From: Gambelia wislizenii
Lineage: Eukaryota > Chordata > Lepidosauria > Squamata > Crotaphytidae
DNA length: 64,000 nt
Assembly (NCBI GenBank): GCA_030847615.1
Contig: JAUMIR010000005.1
Location: forward strand, 244,442,645-244,506,644
Direction: 5' to 3'
The position numbers and the translations under genes are program-made. Every line of letters begins with the position of its first letter. The first letter of the stretch is position 1. Of this stretch, positions 44,875 through 58,876 are shown piece by piece. The notes below the pieces were generated by a model, which did no database searches, had not been told where the DNA came from, and worked only from the letters and a program-made list of their open reading frames with translations.

Positions 44875-45025
44875 CACCAGATCCTGTGTGATCTTGGAAG
44901 CTAAGCAGGGTCAGCCCTGGTTAGTACTTGGATGGGAAATGGCCAACAAATACCAGGTGCTGTAGGTTATATTTCAGAGAATGGAAAACCACCTGTGAGC
45001 CTCTCTGAGGCACATAGCACACACA
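44875..45025 (+). mobile_element. 5S rRNA-derived SINE
   Basis: It is clearly homologous to 5S rRNA. It has the A-box region (gatcttggaagctaagcagg), the intermediate element and C box (ggttagtacttggatgggaa) and the 3' end (ataccaggtgctgtaggtta). After the 5S part it continues with tatttcagagaatggaaaac cacctgtgag, which is not rRNA. This is a SINE with a 5S-type promoter and not a 5S gene. The first 35 nt of 5S are degraded. Confidence 0.82.
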
Positions 45026-45039
45026 TATTTAGGATGCAT

Positions 45040-45335
45040 ATAAAAAAGGAGGTTCTCAGTTGTGGTCCACAGTTGTGGAACAGCTTTCCCTTTAGAGGCC
45101 TAATTGGTATTGATGTTGGCCTAATTTTAGCGCCAAGTTAAAAAACAGTCTTTGGGGACTCCGAGGTCATGGCTTGGTTCTGGTCTGTTGGTTTGTGGAT
45201 TCCCCCCCCCCCGCCATTTTCTATTTCTTTGCTTTGTTTTAAATATCCTGAATTGTTCTATTTTTTTTGTTGTACTCAGCCCTGAGATCTCTAAATATAG
45301 AGTGTTACAGAAACATTTTAATAAAATGATACAGA
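45040..45335 (+). mobile_element. L2-type LINE 3' end
   Basis: It encodes a diverged VLSCGPQLWNSFPFRGL (compare IAPKLWNDLP in other L2 copies), then a 3' UTR with ttgtactcagccctgagatc tctaaatatagag, the usual L2 terminus, and acattttaataaaat. It directly follows the 5S SINE. Confidence 0.6.
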
Positions 45336-47317
45336 AAAGATAAGAGAGAATGAGCCAAGTTTATCTCTTAAGAGAGGGAGTTCCAGAGTTGGGGAAGGGG
45401 AGGAACTGCACAATGACAAGTCTGAATGAAAAGGCGTTTTTTGTTTGTTTGGAGAAGGAAAGCTATGGTCACTGTAGCAACCACTTAGCTACAGCAACTT
45501 TAATCACAGGAGCTCAGTCAGGCCCTGTTCAAGACTTGAATTTGCCTTTGCCTAGACAGACACAGTGATTAAGATTTCTTGAAGATCTTAATGTTCTTCT
45601 GGGATGTGTGCTGATGGCATTGTCTGCATACTAATGATAAGAAGGGCTGAACCTTCTTTTTAAGGGGTGAGTTTTGTACTGCAGTCCTGTCTCCTTATCT
45701 CTAGTATGTGAATGTAGTCTCAGTCAGTACTTCCAGAGGCTTCTGAACATTTGGCTCTTGGTTGGAAATCTGGAAGAACAAAAAAACAGTTTCTGCATCT
45801 CCGAATAAACTTACTATCCTTTTATCCTACATATGTCCCCAGTAGTTCCCAGTTCCAGGGGGATAATTTAATTTCTCGATGAAGCTGCTTTAACTTGAAA
45901 TTGCATCCTACAGCAAAACTGCCTCACCAAACCTGTACACTGATAGGCTTGTTTGCATTACAGGTTTTCCATGTAAAGTTCAAAAGATGCTCCCCGTGTC
46001 ACAATCTATGGCAGGTGCTTGGGATTCTGTAAATAGCAAATATGATCTTACAATAATGGATGGTTATCATGATGATTCCGCAGCAATTGCATGCATGTTA
46101 CTTATCTATTTCATTGTAAGAGCATGTCTTGATAGTTATTTGGACAGCTGCCAGTTTAGGGTGATTGATGCTAATCCCCATTACTCCAATTTCTGTAGTT
46201 CAAAGGAGGAATTTGGAAATCACATTGCAAACATTAATCCTGCTGTGAAAACTGCCTTGTAAAAAAGCATTTGGGAGATAGTTTTCAGAGGGAAATTGCC
46301 GCTCAGCTTGGAATAAAAACTGAGAGGGGCCTGTAGAAAGCCATCATGAATGTGAAGGATGGGGAAGGGAGCTTGTGGTGTGTCTGGCATTATTTGCTTT
46401 CTCAGATACTTCAGATACCTCTTGAACATTTGCTGATGACATCACTGCATACCTTTCTATGACCATTCCATAATATGCATCTCACAGAGATAGTTTGGCT
46501 CAGCTTTGACTTCTTTGCTTACATTCTTGGTTCTTAAAAGGTGTTTGTCAGTAGCCAGTTCTCTTTGATTAAGTGTTTTAGGCTCCACTTTTGTCCTGCC
46601 AGGGCTGCACATTCTTCAAACATTACTCTAAGCTAGCATCATATCTGAAATCTTTTATAACACAGTACAAGCACAAGGAATATAATAGATAAGTTTAAGG
46701 AAAATTATTTGATTTAAAACAAATTGCTTAAAGACCAAAACAATTAATGATTTTCAAATGGTGCACTATAGTATATTGTTAGAAAGCGCTGAGAACCAAA
46801 TAGCTACTTTTTTTTTTAAAAGAGTTGCCTATAGACTGTTTAAGCTTTTAAATAATAGGCAAGTTGGCTGGAAGAGGTCAACAAATATTCCAGTTCCCAT
46901 AGCCTATTACATTATTTATAAGCGCTGCAGACGTAGGGCTAAATCCAGTTGTTAGTCTCAATTTGGAGTTACACCCATGGAATAAACAAGGGTTTTACAC
47001 AGGTGTTGATTTCCAAGTCCCCGTTTATTTCAGTACATCTGTTCTAGATAGGATTAACAGCTGGAATTGGTCCTTAGTTTTCCTGATCTCTTGCCTTTCA
47101 CCAATAGAACACTGCTGCATAGCTTCTCCATCAAGCCAACAACTGGCTTCCCATACTACCCTTCTCATCTTTTATCCATGGTTCTTTAGTTTCAGGTGTG
47201 GAGTTTGGCTCATTGAATGTAATGCTGAATGACCTTTTTGTTAAATGTACATAGTTATGTAATCAATAGCATAAATTCCAAGATTAAACTAGAGACTTAT
47301 TTTTTTTTCTTTCCTAG

Positions 47318-47538
47318 ATATTTAAAAAGGTTTAAAGTGATGAAAATTAAAGTACTTCGAAGCTGGTGTCGGCAAATACTGAAGGGTTTGCAGTTCTTGC
47401 ATACACGTACTCCTCCGATTATCCATCGTGATTTGAAATGTGATAACATCTTTATCACAGGCCCTACAGGATCAGTCAAAATAGGAGACTTGGGTCTGGC
47501 AACCTTGAAGCGAGCTTCTTTTGCCAAGAGTGTGATAG
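47318..47538 (+). CDS. WNK1: WNK1 exon 3 (catalytic loop and activation segment)
   Basis: The exon is 221 nt, with acceptor ag at 47316-47317 and donor gtaagt from 47539. Its first base completes the Thr codon from exon 2 and its last base starts the Gly codon completed by exon 4. The 73 full codons begin [20 protein letters not shown]. They include the catalytic loop HRDLKCDN, the WNK-type DLG in place of DFG (IGDLGLATL), whose leucines line the chloride-binding site in WNK1, and the activation loop [11 protein letters not shown] with the two regulatory serines (Ser378 and Ser382 in rat numbering). No lesion is seen. Confidence 0.98.
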
Positions 47539-49643
<2,105 letters not shown>

Positions 49644-50799
49644 TAGTCCAAGAGGGAATAAAAGGAAGACACTGTTTATGGGGAACACATGGAAGCTTTC
49701 TTCCCTAAAACTACTTCAGGGGATTAATGGTTGAGGGCTGCTTTAAAGGAGATGACACCAACCAAAATTAACTCATGTAGAAACCAGATATTTTAATCCC
49801 AGTGTTTACTGGCATACATTCAGGTAAAGTTTCAAGAAAAAGAAACTATAATAGACTAAAACATGATACTGATGGAAGTTTGGTGTCCCTGTCAATGTGT
49901 ATATATACTAATTCAAAAATTGGCTTGAAATATTACTACTTGATCTGAAGAAATATTTTGGAGAGTGAAAGAATTCTTGACAGGCATTGTTTAACCATAC
50001 TTTCACATGCTTGTGTATACAAGTTGTTGTAAGCAACTGCTTAATATATCTTGTTTTCTACAGTGTAGTAAAGGGTCTTTGAAACTAGCTACATTCCCCA
50101 GTGGGAGTATTAATAAGTAGATTATCAACAATTGATATATGGTGGAGTAACAAACCTGTTGACATCATTTGCTCATTCTCTTACTTGAATAGAACAATTA
50201 GGTTTGATTGGAGCAATCATTTCCAAACTAGTAGCACTAAAAACTGCATTATATCAATTTTGACTGTTGTTCCCTGTAGATCAGTCTTGTTAGCACTGGC
50301 TAGCAGAAGCTATCCTAGCTTTTTAGGCAGAATTCTTTTCTATCACTGCCTGAAAATGCCAGGGATCAAATCCAGGATTTTCTGCATCTAAGATATGTAC
50401 CTGTCCCTGAGCTACAGCCATTCCCCAGATTATGTGTCAACAGGGCACAGAAGTGTCTAAAGAACTTTCTATGTCACAAGAAAGAAATACTCCTGACCCT
50501 AAAATATACAGTTTATTGTGTTGTCTCTATATAGATCATTGGTCTCTAGGTATGTGTCCTTCAAGGCTGCATCTTCTGGGGGTAGGTAATGCTGCACCCT
50601 GTGTTTTATGTGTGATTTGATGACTTACTCCCTACATAGATGTAATGCAACTCTCTACCTGTCATAGAGAAGACTACTTGGATATCTGCTTGGCTTACTA
50701 CTTTGGGCTTGCTTCCACTCAGTCTGAATGCTCAGAACAGTGAGTCATTGAGAAACACAGGTGATAATTCTCTTTTTGAGGGCAACTAATTGCCATGTA

Positions 50800-51012
50800 C
50801 AGGTTGACCCCCATATCCACGGATTTGGTATCCACGGTTTCACTTATCCATCTCCCAAAAACATGTTCTCTGTAGGCATCTCTAGGTCCTCCAGTGTGAT
50901 TCTGTGGTCACCTCTGGTGTTCATCCCATTGAAAATAGTGTTCCCTGTTATCCATGGTTTCAGGTATCCACAGGGGGTCTTGGAATGAATCCCCTGTGGA
51001 TATGGTGGTTAA
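50800..51012. mobile_element. pogo/Tigger-like MITE
   Basis: The left end caggttgacccccatatcca follows TA. The right end ccctgtggatatggtggtta is slightly decayed. The interior ctctaggtcctccagtgtga, ttctgtggtcacctctggtg and atccatggtttcaggtatcc match 18516 and the right part of 22542. Confidence 0.8.
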
Positions 51013-52137
51013 CTAATACTCTCTTACATATGTATAGTGAGACTTACTAAATACAAGAGAGAAGTTTACCTCTTATCATCATAGAGGGGAAAAAAATGTT
51101 TCAACAAAATGTTTGTTGGATCTAAATACCCTGCAAGAATAAATCTGTGTTCGTTTGATTCTTGAAGTAGATGCTAACTTTTTTTGAAATTAAAATGCTC
51201 CTTCTCTTTTTGTTCGATCATATCCCCCTCCCGTTTTTGGTACTATCTTTGAATTTTTGAATAGTGTAGTCATATATAGACAAGCATTGACAATCAACAG
51301 TTGTGATGTTTATAAGTAAATATATGTACACAACCTGTACATTGCTTGTAAGAAACTGTAACGTCTTGTATGTTTGTTTTTGAACTTCTTAGCCCCATTG
51401 TTAGAGGGTCAGTTCTTGAAATTTGCATTAATTCTAGAAGTCCCAAATACCCTTTCTCTGTGCTCTCTACCTTACTGGTACCTTTCTCACTTACTCATTG
51501 TTCTCTGCTCAATACTTTGCTTACTTAAACAATAACAGTGCATCTTTTCTGATCTCAACTTCTGAACATACTTAACTTGCTCTTTCTGCTCTCCCTACCC
51601 CAGTGCAACTATGAGCCTTCCTCTCTTTTTCCCAAGTCATTTGATGAACTGATAATCTTGTTGTCGTTGTTTAAATCCTTGGTATGTCTCTTTGATCCTG
51701 TTACCTTCACTAGTTATGATGCCATATTCCCACACAATGATACCCTACCTCCATTGCAAAATCACTCTTAACCTTCCTTCTGTGGGTTCTTCCATATTGC
51801 TGCCAGTCACCCCACTCCCAAAGCTACTGTAGCCACAGTATCAAGGTTGTATGTTTTGAGTCATCCTTTTCTTTCTCAAATGCTGTCCAATTTCACTTTT
51901 CTTTGCATCTGAACTCCTGCAGTGTACCAGTTTCTGCCTTTTATCCTTTCTCCATCTACTTTTTGTTTAAACCACTCTCACCAAGTCACTGGTCTCTTCC
52001 AAGATCCATACATTTCTGTTTGGTTCTCCTCCATCATGACCTTTCTGCCTCTGAAACAGTTCTTAACTCTTTCTTGCTTGACTTGTTTTACTTATGATTT
52101 TGTTCTTAGTTGCTTCTCTTTCTGCCTGCCATATGTA

Positions 52138-52549
52138 CTTGTATATAAGTCGACGTCAAGTATAAGTTGAGGACAGGTTGGGGCCAAAATGATGGATTTT
52201 GATGTGACCTGTGGATAAGTCAAGGATCATTCCGCAGAGAGAGGAAAGTGCTAGCACTGCCTTGAGGCTAGCCACTCTTAGCAGCCCCTGCCACCATTTT
52301 CCCACCCAGGCATTCAAATAGGCCTGAAGTGGTGCCACAGCGGAGAAAGTAGAGGGGATCGGTGCTTCTTTTAAGTTCTCCCAAGACAGACTAAGCTCTT
52401 GTCTTTTGCCACTCTACTCAGAGAAGGGTATGGTCCTTTTTTATAAGAGAAGGTACAGTATTTACATTGACCCATTGATAAATTGACCCAGTTTTTGTGC
52501 TGATTTTTGACTAAAATCTCTAGACTTCTACAATGAGTATATACAGTAT
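52138..52549. mobile_element. Repeat with ATAAGTCGA-type ends, probable DNA-transposon derivative
   Basis: The left end gtatataagtcgacgtcaag and following ttggggccaaaatgatggat and gacctgtggataagtcaagg recur almost word for word at 55075-55165. The right end, aattgacccagtttttgtgc to gagtatatacagtatg, recurs at 59305-59362. There is no coding capacity. The family is not named with confidence. Confidence 0.6.
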
Positions 52550-52802
52550 GCAATTTGTTCTGTGTTTCCATAGAGAAACTTTTCTTTCATCTCCCTTTCC
52601 AAGCTTTTCTTTTATTTGGAGCTAACTCAAAGAGTTAGTTTGACTATATGGAGTTATGATAACATATAAGCCTTTTCTACCAGCTAATGAACTGACAGAG
52701 AAATCTGCTGGCAGAATTGCTCTACTGGCTAAGATCTGCCTGAAGAGGAGTAAAAATAAAAAGGGGAGTAAAGGGGTGGAGTTAGGGAGGAGCCAAGTAA
52801 AG

Positions 52803-53277
52803 CCAAATTCATAGAATTGGAAGAGACCACAAGGGCCATCTGGTCCAACTCCCCTGCCCTGCAGGAATACACAATCAAAGCATTCCTGACAGATGGCCAC
52901 CCAGCCTCTGTTTAAAAATCTCCAAAGGAGACTCCACCACACTCCGAGGCAGTGCATTCCACTGTCAAACAGCTTTTACCATTTCCTAATGTTTAGGTGG
53001 ACACTCTTTTCCTGTAGTTTGGGTCCATTGCTCCATGTCCTATTCTCTGGAGCAGCAGAAAACAGTCTTGCACCATCCTCAGTATGACATCCCTTCAAAT
53101 ATTTAAACATGGCTATCATGTCACCTCTTAACCTTCTCTTCTCCAGGCTAAACATGTCCAGCTCCCTAAACCGCTCCTCATAGGGCATGGCTTTCAGACC
53201 TCCCACCATTTTGGTTGCCCTCCTTTGGACACATTCCAGCTTGGCAATATCCTGCTTGAATTGTGGTGCCCAGAACC
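52803..53277 (-). mobile_element. CR1 LINE 3' fragment
   Basis: The minus strand reads VGGLKAMPYEERFRELDMFS, LEKRRLRGDMIAMFKYLKGC and LFSAAPENRTWSNGPKLQEK, collinear with the CR1 at 5418-6290. Frameshifts and 5' truncation near 53277 (caattcaagcaggatattgc complement) are seen. The 3' end carries the attctatga tail remnant (tcatagaattgg). Confidence 0.88.
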
Positions 53278-53583
53278 TCTTTCAGCTTCAGGATCACAGA
53301 CTGGTATTAAGTTAGGCCAGGGTGACAATAGTCCTAAGTAATTTCTAACCTCTCTAGACTGAGAAGGGTGTGGATTCAGTGTACCTTCAGTTGGTCCACA
53401 GTCAGCTCAGCTACCCTTTGGTCACCTTCTCCAGTTAGAATTGTGTTGTGAGTCCCTTCTATTCAGTGGCTTACTTCCAAGTGAGATGAGCTTTATGCTG
53501 TCCTTGTGCTTTTCCTCTGGTGAGAGGTTGGGGACAATTGCTATTCAGCACCAAAGGTTTGTAATAGGAAACAGGAACTCATT

Positions 53584-53822
53584 GTTTTGTTGCTGTGTGT
53601 CTTCAAGTCATTTCTCACTTATGGTGACCCTAAAGTGGACCTATCACAGGGTTTGTTGGCAACATTTGTTCAGAGGTTTGGCTTTGCCTTCCTCTGAGGC
53701 TGAGAGAGTGGGACTTGCCCAAGGTCATCCAGTGGCTTTCCATGGCTGAGCAGGGATTGAAACCCTGGTCTTCGGAGTTGTAGTTCAATGCTGAAAGCAC
53801 TACACTGTGCTGGTTTGGTAAC
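53584..53822 (-). mobile_element. tRNA-derived SINE
   Basis: This is a full-length minus-strand copy: the tail ttgctgtgtgtcttcaagtc is on the left and ggatttccatggctgag-type body (ggctttccatggctgagcag) mid. The B-box complement (ggattgaaaccctggtcttc) and A-box complement (aagcactacactgtgctggt) are on the right. Confidence 0.87.
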
Positions 53823-55759
53823 TAATAGCCTAGGTACTTGAATTTTTCTTTCTCCCTTCATTTCAGTACTAGAGAAGATGAGCATACTTTTCATCACCTT
53901 TTCTGGTGGAGGGTATGAAATACTTAGCAAGGTAGAGGTGATGATGACCAGAAACATTGGCTCCTTATGTTTAAACTTAATTTTGATTAGACTGAATATG
54001 GCACCCCTGAATAAGAAGTAAAGCCTTTGCTTGGTAACTGGTATGCCCAAAGAAATGGAAAATTACACCTTGGACATGAGCCAAATTTGCTTTGAATTAA
54101 GTTGAAAGCTGTATACTCATAACCAACAGCATGGAAGGGCCAGGTTAACCAAGAACACGAAAGACCATAATCCATTTTATTCCACTCATATATAATTCTT
54201 ATATTTAAAAAATGAGGATTCTGTAATTTGATACTGAAATTGGGAAAGATATTTTAGTACATTCAAAAAGAAGGAGGGCAAATGACTATAAAAGTTCAAC
54301 AGGAAGTGTTTAAGATAAATCAGCTTTGCTATGGGCAAATGCTGAATGTTTTAAGAACAATAAGCAAGACAAAAAGTTTTAGCAATTTACTTGCAAAAGT
54401 GAAGTTAGTTGATGGGTACTTTGTACTTCATGTGGAGGTGAAATAAACTGTAAAGATCTTTTAAAAAAACAGCAACCAGACCTGGAGCTCCACCAGCAAA
54501 AGTATTTTTAAAATCTTTAGTGAACAGAGTTAGTAATACAACTTCTAAACTATTCCATAAGTATGCAGAACTCCTGGGGCTAAAATCTCATGTATGTTGA
54601 CATCCTGTATTTCCATACAAATGTATGCAGAGTGTGAGAGTTTATTGCTAACCTCCTGGAGATACACTGAGTATTTAACCATGAATCAAGACATACTGGT
54701 TTGCAGTTTGGCACTTGTTAAAGGACAGGCTGTCCTTGAGTTTCCTGCATTATATTTTCTACCCTTTAAACTATGATGTAGAATCTGTTACAGGAAACTA
54801 GCGTTTTTGTACCATGGCTCTTAAAATTTTAGGTTTTAATGTATTTGCCACACAGTGCCTTTTCATTGTTGAAACAGTTGTATCTGTGGGAAATTAAATC
54901 TGTGGGCCCTTCCAGGGTGTTAATTTATCAAGCCTGTAGATTGCTAGATGAGAGGCTTTCATCCTGTTCACTCTGAAATAAGTCCTCTTGAGTTTACTGG
55001 AACCTATTCCCATGTAATTATGTTTTTAGATTATAGCTATCTCCCTAAATACAGAAAATGACATACCGTATATTCTTGTGGATAAGTCAAACCCATTTAT
55101 AATTTGAGGGCAAGTTTTGGGGGCCAAAATTATGATTTTGGTATGACCCGTGAATAAGTCAAGGGTAAAACTTGGGGGCTCAGCACCAGGCTTCTCAAAT
55201 CCATTCCGCAGAGAGGCAACAGCCCAGCCTCTGGGCCATCTGTCCCTGGCTGCTGCCTCCATTTTCCCAACCAGGCATTAAAAAAGGCTCAGGGGGATGG
55301 CTGCTTTTGAGGCGGCTGAGGAGGAGATGTTGATGCTGCTGCCAGTGGTGATGGCTAAGGAGACTGCTTGAGAGACATGGTTGATTGAGGAAAGTGAGCA
55401 GGCAGGCAAGCGGGCTGTTTCTTCCCTTTGTGTGTTCACCTCACCATGTGTTCTGGGAAACAAAGAGTTGGGGAGGGATGGAGAGGATGTAGAATTCTCA
55501 GTACAGCTGTCAGGATTGTCCCCTCAGGATCACCACCAATGTCCTTTGTTAGTCATCACTGCTGTTTCTTTGCTCATCACTTCCACGAGGGGCAGATATC
55601 GCCTGGTGGTGCAGGAGGTGGTACTGACCGCTCGTTCCCTTTCCCGCTCAGCTGGCCTTCTTACCTTGTCAACTGGTTGGCCTGAAAGTGGGCTCTGCCC
55701 TGGTCGTCACTCTTTCTGGATCTCTCTGCTGCAGCTGGTAGGGCAGCTGGTTTCTTGTA

Positions 55760-56922
55760 CAGTTGTCCCTCCACATTCGCAAACTTGACATTCGCGGTTT
55801 TGGTTATTCGCGGTTTTGGGAGGGCCCCCCGGCCCCCCCAAAACCGCGACACGGGGCCTCCAGAGGCCCCGTGAAAAGACCTGGAGGGAGCAGGGAGGCC
55901 CGGGGAGGCCTCCACGGGGCCCCCGGAGGCGCTCCGTAGGCCCCATGAAGGCCTGGGGAGGGGTGGGGAGGCCTTCGCGGGACGCCCGGAGGCCCTCCGG
56001 AGGCACCGCGAAGGCCTGGGGAGGGGTGGGGAGGCCTCCGCGGGTCCCCCGGAGGCCCTCCGGAGGCCCCGCGAAGGCCTGGGGAGGGAGGGAGGGCCGG
56101 GGAGACCTCCGCGGGGCCTAGCAAGGCCCCGCGAAGGCCTGGAGAGGGAGGGAGGGAGGGCCGGGGAAACCTCTGCGGGGCCTAGCAAGGCCCCGCGAAG
56201 GCCTGGGGAGGGAGGGAGGGAGGGCCGGGGAGACCTCCGCGGGGCCTAGGAAGGCCCCGCGAAGGCCTGGGGAGGGGGGGAGGGAGGGCCGGGGAGACCT
56301 CCGCGGGGCCTTGAAGGCCTGGAGAGGGAGGGAGGGAGGGAGGGCTGGGGAGACCTCCGCGGGGCCTAGCAAGGCCCCACTAAGGCCTGGAGAGGGAGGG
56401 AGGGAGGGCCGGGGAGACCTCCGCGGGGCCTAGCAAGGCCCCGCGAAGGCCTGGGGAGGGGGGGAGGGAGGGCCGGGGAGACCTCCGCGGGGCCTAGCAA
56501 GGCCCCGCGAAGGCCTGGGGAGGGGGGAGGGAAGGCCGGGGAGACCTCCGCGGGGCCTAGGAAGGCCCCGCGAAGGCCTGGAGAGGGAGGGAGGGAGGGC
56601 CGGGGAGACCTCCGCGGGGCCTTGAAGGCCTGGAGAGGGAGGGAGGGAGGGAGGGCTGGGGAGACCTCCGCGGGGCCTAGCAAGGCCCCACTAAGGCCTG
56701 GAGAGGGAGGGAGGGAGGGCCGGGGAGACCTCCGCGGGGCCTAGCAAGGCCCCGCGAAGGCCTGGGGAGGGGGGGAGGGAGGGCCGGGGAGACCTCCGCG
56801 GGGCCTAGCAAGGCCCCGCGAAGGCCTGGGGAGGGAGGGGGGAGGGGAGTCGTTATTCGCGGATTTTTCACATTCGCGGGGGTCCGCGGAACGGAACCCC
56901 CGTGAATGTGAAGGGACGACTG
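55760..56922. mobile_element. pogo/Tigger-like MITE containing a GC-rich satellite
   Basis: The terminal repeats are cagttgtccctccacattcg and, at the right, cgtgaatgtgaagggacgac tg, each flanked by TA (55758-55759 and 56923-56924). Inside each end are cattcgcggttttgg and attcgcggatttttcac motifs. Everything between is a very GC-rich tandem array with no transposase. The left end matches the MITE fragment inside the hAT at 9527. Confidence 0.88.
56095..56838. repeat. 64-bp GC-rich satellite, 12 units with higher-order structure
   Basis: Units start ggccggggagacctccgcgg (or ggctgggg) at 56095, 56159, 56223, 56287, 56343, 56407, 56471, 56534, 56598, 56654, 56718 and 56782. Spacing is 64 bp except for one 63-bp unit and 56-bp units beginning at 56287 and 56598. 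The two short units lie 311 bp apart within matching neighbours, so a five-unit block was duplicated. Diverged relatives extend left to about 55830. Each unit holds the palindrome-like ggcctagcaaggcc and several GGG runs. Confidence 0.92.
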
Positions 56923-57271
56923 TATTTTGCCTGACTTCTCTGGGTTCTCTTTGCTGCCTGACCACCCACCTTCAGTGAATGTGAGGAGGAGGAGAAAGAG
57001 GAAACAAGCAGGCTGGCTGCAGATAACTGAGCATGTTTGGGTGTGTGGCGAACAGGAGCCAGAGAAGGCAGGCCGAAGACAAGAAACCAGCCTGCCCACC
57101 CCGCAGCTGTGGTTTCTTGTCTTTTGCCTGCCTTCTCTGGTTCCTCTTCACCACCTGACTGCCTGCTGTCAGTTGTCTCAGACAGCCTGCTTATCTCCTC
57201 CTCCTCCTCCTTCTTGCCACATTCTCTGAGGGTGGATAGTCAGGTGGCAAGGAGGACCCTGAGACAGCAGG

Positions 57272-58876
57272 CAAAAGGAAGTGGCCGTTAGGCCGCTCCT
57301 GAAAAAATCTTCCCTTGACCCCCTGGATATGAACAACTATAGGCCGGTTTCAATGTTACCATTCTTGAGCAAGGTGATCGAGAGGGCAGTTGCTCTTCAA
57401 CTCCAAGTGGTCTTGGATGAAACCGATTATCTAGACTCATTCAAACTGTCTTTAGGTTGGGATTTGGAGTTGAGATTGCCATGGTTGCCTTGACCGATGA
57501 CCTGTGTCTAAGCATCGACAGGGGTAATGTGTCCCTGTTGGTGCTTCTAGACCTCTCAGCGGCTTTTGATACGATAGATCATAGCATCCTCTTGGATCGC
57601 CTGAGAGGGTTAGGAATCGGAGGCACTGCACTCCAGTGATTCCGGTCCTTCCTCTCGGGCACGTCTCAGAGGGTGTTGCTCGGGGACAGCTCCTCCAGTA
57701 GAAAGGAGCTTACTTGTGGCGTTTCGCAGGGCGCTATCCTCTCCCCGATGCTGTCTAACATGTATATGAAGCCGCTGGGTGAGATTATTCGGAGTTATGG
57801 GGCTGGGTGTTATCAGTACGCGGGTGACACCCAGATCTATTTCTTCCTTGTCCCGATTGTCAGTCTCAAATTCTGATAGCGTCTCTCCTCTTAATGATTG
57901 TCTTAAAGCAGTAATGGGCTGGATGAGGAAAAACAGATTGAGATTAAATCCAGACAAACAGAGGTGCTCACGGTAGCGGCCCCAAAACCAGAAGTTGGGT
58001 TGCAACCTCCAGTCCTGGACGGGGTCACGCTCTCCGTTAAGGACTGTGTTCGCAGTCTAGGGGTGCTCCTGGATTCATCGCAACAGATGACTAGTCAGGT
58101 GAATGCGACGGTCAGGAGTGCCTGTTATCAGCTTCGGCTGATACGCCAGCTGCGCCCTTTCCTGGGAGTAAGGGACCTCGAGGCTGTGGTGCATGCGCTG
58201 GTAACCTCTCGTCTAGATTTCTGCAATGCGCTCTACATGGGGCTACCCTCATGCTTGGTCCGGAAACTTCAGTTGGTAGAAAATATGCCAGCCAGAGTGG
58301 TCTCGGGAACATCTCGGAGAGACCATATAACTCCAGTATTAAAATCTCTCCACTGGCTGCCTATCAGTTTCCGGGTCCAATACAAGGTGTTGGTTATTAC
58401 CTTTAAAGCCCTAAATGGCTTGGGTCCAACTTATCTCCGGAACTGCCTCCTCCCATACAATCCTCCCCACACACTCCGGTCCTCTGGGAGGAATTTGCTT
58501 CAGCCACAAAAATCTAGGCTGTCTGCAACCTCCTAGAGGGCCTTTTCGGTAATCGCCCCCAAATTGTGGAATGACCTGCCGAACGAGATCCATCAGATGA
58601 CAAGCCTGAGTAGCTTTAAAAAAGCACTAAAGACGGATCTCTTTTGGCAGGCCTTTCCTAATTAGATCCCTGCCTCAGGGGCTCCTGGCCTCTTTTAGTC
58701 TGCTGGCTATTTATTGTATTTATTGTTTTTAAATGTGATTTTAGATAGTTGCTTTTTTTATTTTTATCTGTATTGTATTTTAATTATTGTAAGCCGCCCC
58801 GATTGTTTTAACAGAGGGGCGGGGTATTAATAATAATAATAATAATAATAATTATTATTATTATTATTAAAGGTGA
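57272..58876 (+). mobile_element. L2 LINE, RT through 3' end, degenerate
   Basis: RT motifs are in order across broken frames: MNNYRPVSMLPFLSKVIERA, LLVLLDLSAAFDTIDHSILL, GVSQGAILSPMLSNMYMKPL and YQYAGDTQIYF, where the catalytic ADD has become AGD. These are followed by SLGVLLDSSQQMTSQVNATV, VTSRLDFCNALYMGLPS, KSLHWLPISFRVQYKVLVIT and RAFSVIAPKLWNDLPNEIHQ. The 3' UTR ends taagccgccccgattgtttt, aacagaggggcggggtatt, then (aat)n/(att)n. The endonuclease domain is missing. Frameshifts and stops (e.g. 57637-57639) inactivate it. Confidence 0.88.

Larger units (their letters stand above)
41757..47317 (+). other. WNK1: WNK1 intron 2
   Basis: This complete 5.56-kb intron runs from gtgagt to a strong acceptor (ttttttttctttcctag, 47301-47317). 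It holds a 43-bp tandem duplication, a pogo-like MITE, a 5S-derived SINE and an L2 end. I recognise nothing in 41757-43395, 43482-44118, 44336-44874 or 45336-47300. Confidence 0.92.

Noticed and set aside
44875..44985. 5S rRNA gene
   Set aside because: The 5' third is degraded, internal substitutions and insertions are present, and a SINE-like tail follows.
50101..50391. 96-codon open frame
   Set aside because: AT-rich random composition, with no recognisable domain, splice context or repeat homology.
55830..56838. Regularly spaced repeats resembling a CRISPR array
   Set aside because: The units abut without unique spacers, the whole 64-bp period is repeated, and the host is a vertebrate. 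It is a satellite inside a MITE.
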